From Candidatus Thiomargarita nelsonii (GTDB taxonomy: Bacteria > Pseudomonadota > Gammaproteobacteria > Beggiatoales > Beggiatoaceae): a stretch of 6,619 nucleotides of DNA. Shown in pieces: positions 5,119 to 6,619 of the stretch. How positions within the stretch are numbered: position 1 is the stretch's first letter; each line of letters opens with the position of its first letter. The notes beneath the pieces were generated by a model. The model made no database searches and was not told the DNA's origin. It saw nothing but the letters and a program-made list of their open reading frames with translations. The stretch covers positions 1 through 6,619 of the forward strand of contig LUTY01000604.1 in the NCBI GenBank assembly GCA_001640045.1. The letters run 5' to 3'. The translations under genes were made by a program, and so were the position numbers.

Positions 5119-5638
5119 ATGGAAGTATGTTCCCTCGAGTTTGGTACCATTTTCAAAAAGGCCTTCGTGCCCCCAAAGCATTTTAATGCACTGGTGAGTG
5201 CTGTTCTCAGAAAAGAGATTAAAGTGACAGAGGTTTACGCTGAATACAAGAAAATTGAAGGAAAGTGTGGCAGCATCGATATAACCTCGGTTGGTGAATG
5301 AAAAAACACCCGCTCACATCAAAAAGTGGTTGGAATTGATGGAAACCACTTTTACTAATAAGTTTGAAAAGAGGAGTGAGGTTTACGAAGAGGACTTTGG
5401 TGAAGAGAATCTGATTTTCGTAGATATCCTAAATTCTATCCAGTTTGAAATGTTAACCGGGAGGGAAAGAGAAATGTATGATGAAGAAGTGAGACACAAA
5501 CTAGCTGAAATACAGCAAAGAGAAGAAGGGCGGAAAGAAGGACGGAAAGAAGGGAGGAAAGAAAGAGATGAAGAAATTGCCCGAAAGTGTTTGGAAATGG
5601 GTATTTCTGAAAAGCAAATTCAAGAACTTCTAAAATAG
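5119..5638 (+). pseudogene. Remnant of an Rpn / PD-(D/E)XK nuclease-family transposase gene, internally deleted and frameshifted
   Basis: The first piece (ATG 5119, stop at 5301) encodes LEFGTIFKKAFVPPKHFNAL and IEGKCGSIDI, the N-terminus typical of this family up to the first strand of the nuclease fold. The second piece, in the next frame and open from about 5285 to 5638, encodes the family's C-terminal part: PAHIKKWLELMETTFTNKF, ENLIFVDILNSIQFEMLTGR, EREMYDEEVRHKLAEIQQ and a Lys/Glu/Gly-rich tail. Together they give about 175 residues, against roughly 250-330 for intact relatives. The central block with the D...ExK catalytic residues is missing, so a deletion at about 5275-5300 both shifted the frame and removed the active site. 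A plausible ribosome binding site (AAAAGGA, ending at 5111) remains. It lies between the two copies of the 170-bp duplication. The function is lost. Confidence 0.8.
5528..5563 (+). repeat. 12-bp in-frame tandem repeat encoding Gly-Arg-Lys-Glu
   Basis: Three units of GG(A/G)(C/A)GGAAAGAA encode GRKE three times near the C-terminus of the transposase remnant. Such charged GxxE-type tails, variable in length, are usual in Rpn-family proteins. Confidence 0.75.
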
Positions 5639-5658
5639 TCGTTCTTTGAAAGTAACTA

Positions 5659-5706
5659 GGAGTCCAAGATTTATCTTGGACATGTCCAAAATAAATTTTG
5701 GACTCC
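5659..5706. repeat. Double-hairpin palindromic repeat, right copy
   Basis: The sequence is identical to 4923-4970: two 8-bp-stem hairpins with 2-nt loops inside GGAGTCC/GGACTCC arms. It sits between the transposase remnant stop (5638) and the ribosome binding site of the intact gene. In RNA it would fold just upstream of the translation start, so it could act as a leader structure or as a weak terminator for upstream transcription. No T-run follows it. Confidence 0.85.
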
Positions 5707-5708
5707 AA

Positions 5709-5714
5709 AAGAGG
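5709..5714 (+). promoter_or_regulatory. Ribosome binding site AAGAGG deciding the ATG at 5724
   Basis: AAGAGG lies 9 nt before ATG 5724 and is conserved with the same spacing in the duplicated copy (4973-4978, ATG 4988). This supports 5724 over the in-frame TTG at 5646, whose first 26 codons would only translate the palindromic repeat. Confidence 0.8.
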
Positions 5715-5723
5715 TATATCACA

Positions 5724-6362
5724 ATGAGCCATCCTAAAAAATCCACCAAAATGGATTGGTCAGAAATAATCTGGCCCTTGATTTTATTCGTTTTCAGTAT
5801 CATACTGACAACAATATTTATTGTTGCCAGTCAACAATATCACAAGCACATAAACGAATGGACACGGACACAAGAGAGCCATTTTGGTGCCTTAGAAAAG
5901 GAATATAGACAACTTCAAGATACCTTAGAAATCGTCAACAATTTATCTCTCCAAAAATTTAATCAATTGATTAAAATAGGATTTGTTTATAATGAACAAG
6001 GTTTAAGCATAGAAAAACAACGTTTGAATATGTTTGGAAAAATCCGAACACTCCTTTCTCAATTACCCTTGTTCACAGCCGACTATGCCCTCTCAGAAAC
6101 CAAACTGTATACCGTTCCAGATTTTCTGAGACTAGAAAAGTCACTTAAAACATATCAAACACAATTAACGCTAAAAGTAGAAATCTTACACGAAGAAGAT
6201 TTGTTAAAATTAATAGAAGCGATAAAATTCGCGGGCATATTCAATCTGCAACGATGTGACATTCAGCGATTGGTGCCTCAAATTGATGTCAAAAATATTT
6301 CCAAAGCTTATTTTAAGGCAACTTGTGTCTTGGCTCGGTACACTTCATCTATAGAAAATTGA
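5724..6362 (+). CDS. PilO/MshJ-like inner-membrane coiled-coil protein (probable pilus/secretion assembly component)
   Basis: The 212-residue product has a short cytoplasmic N-terminus (MSHPKKSTKMDW), one transmembrane segment at about 14-35, heptad-rich helices at about 40-75 and 95-115, and a C-terminal alpha/beta part at about 125-207. This layout is that of PilO, MshJ and GspM, inner-membrane assembly-platform proteins of type IV pili, MSHA pili and type II secretion. The C-terminal half (YTVPDFLRLEKSLKTYQ, LLKLIEAIKFAGIFNLQRC, FKATCVLARYT) fits a PilO-type ferredoxin-like fold. Cys178 and Cys201 sit on what may be neighbouring strands. The next gene starts 5 nt downstream, and its product also looks like an MSHA-locus protein. 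The assignment rests on architecture and context, since no single motif is decisive. The promoter region has been duplicated (see 4914-5083), so expression may depend on sequence brought by the rearrangement. Confidence 0.6.
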   Translation: MSHPKKSTKMDWSEIIWPLILFVFSIILTTIFIVASQQYHKHINEWTRTQESHFGALEKEYRQLQDTLEIVNNLSLQKFNQLIKIGFVYNEQGLSIEKQRLNMFGKIRTLLSQLPLFTADYALSETKLYTVPDFLRLEKSLKTYQTQLTLKVEILHEEDLLKLIEAIKFAGIFNLQRCDIQRLVPQIDVKNISKAYFKATCVLARYTSSIEN

Positions 6363-6367
6363 TAAAT

Positions 6368-6619
6368 ATGTTTATTCGACCAATTGTATTATTATTACTC
6401 ACACTTTCCCAAACAACAGGAGCAGAAGGTTTATTGCGTTTGTTCACAACCCCTCAAGAACGTGCCATGCTGAATGCAGAACGTTCTAAACCTTTACCTC
6501 CTCCCTTTAAACCTCCACCAAAACCCTCTCCACCACCCTCTACAACAACAAAACAGTCTAATACGACACCACCTTACATTACCTTTAATGGATTAGTAAT
6601 ACGCAATGATGGGCAAACG
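6368..6619 (+). CDS. Secreted proline-rich protein, MshK-like, 3'-partial
   Basis: The frame is open from ATG 6368 to the window end (84 codons), 5 nt after the preceding stop, indicating an operon. Residues 1-19 (MFIRPIVLLLLTLSQTTGA) form a signal peptide with probable cleavage after TGA. Then comes a short conserved-looking helix (LLRLFTTPQERAMLNAERS), a Pro-rich linker at 41-69 and the start of a folded part, YITFNGLVIRNDGQT. The pattern of N-terminal signal, 'FTTPQER' helix, Pro-rich spacer and 'NGLVIRxDG' strand recalls small periplasmic proteins encoded beside PilO/MshJ-type genes, with the last part resembling the GspC/PilP-like strand region. The function is inferred from position and layout, and the C-terminus lies outside the window. 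Confidence 0.6.
   Translation, partial: MFIRPIVLLLLTLSQTTGAEGLLRLFTTPQERAMLNAERSKPLPPPFKPPPKPSPPPSTTTKQSNTTPPYITFNGLVIRNDGQT

Larger units (their letters stand above)
5650..5819 (+). repeat. Right copy of the 170-bp direct duplication
   Basis: This is the counterpart of 4914-5083. It supplies the leader, ribosome binding site and first 32 codons of the intact gene at 5724. The 566 bp between the copies hold only the transposase remnant and its leader. Confidence 0.9.

Noticed and set aside
5646..5723. TTG at 5646 as an extended start of the PilO/MshJ-like gene
   Set aside because: The extra 26 codons would only translate the palindromic repeat, while a conserved AAGAGG sits 9 nt before the ATG at 5724.
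5436..5732. 98-codon minus-strand frame
   Set aside because: Antisense to the transposase remnant and the double-hairpin repeat; its Leu/Ser-rich composition comes from the reverse of the Lys/Glu-rich tail.

Overview
The window looks like an accessory, repeat-rich stretch of a large gammaproteobacterial genome. The likeliest source is a filamentous or giant sulfur bacterium of the Beggiatoa/Thioploca/Thiomargarita type. This rests on the gene content (caspase-like protein with a DUF1566 tail, decayed Rpn/PD-(D/E)XK transposase gene, AsmA protein, pilus-type operon start) and on dense families of short palindromic repeats. No taxonomic marker is present, so the assignment is inference.

Layout: (1) Positions 2-1564 (+) hold a caspase-like protease missing its N-terminus at the window edge. 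It continues through a helical linker and two calcium-binding thrombospondin type 3-like repeats to a C-terminal DUF1566 (C-type-lectin-like) domain. The last ~38 codons resemble the variable region of a diversity-generating retroelement target, but no reverse transcriptase or template repeat is in the window. (2) Positions 1565-1874 are non-coding and carry fragments of repeat families seen again further right. (3) Positions 1875-3941 (-) encode a full-length AsmA-family envelope protein with an in-frame run of eight G. (4) Positions 3942-4913 are gene-free and packed with repeats: a 77-bp tandem array with 24-bp perfect palindromes, several copies of a paired inverted-repeat element built on a GCGTAGGGTGCGTCC arm, and a ~162-bp MITE-like element inserted into one of those copies with an apparent 8-bp target duplication. 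(5) Positions 4914-5819 contain two direct copies of a 170-bp block (about 94% identical) that bracket a decayed PD-(D/E)XK transposase gene. The left copy is a pseudogene fragment of the start of the gene that is intact on the right. (6) Positions 5724-6362 and 6368-6619 (+) are the first two genes of an operon running off the right edge: a one-TM coiled-coil protein resembling PilO/MshJ, and a secreted proline-rich protein resembling the MshK type.

Working together: the two right-hand genes look like parts of a type IV pilus/MSHA-like assembly platform, with a 5' region rearranged by mobile DNA. The caspase gene is probably an independent surface or conflict-type effector. The AsmA gene stands alone on the opposite strand. 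The most noteworthy signals are the possible hypervariable tail on the caspase protein, the nested repeat insertion, and the transposase remnant framed by a duplicated promoter-proximal block.
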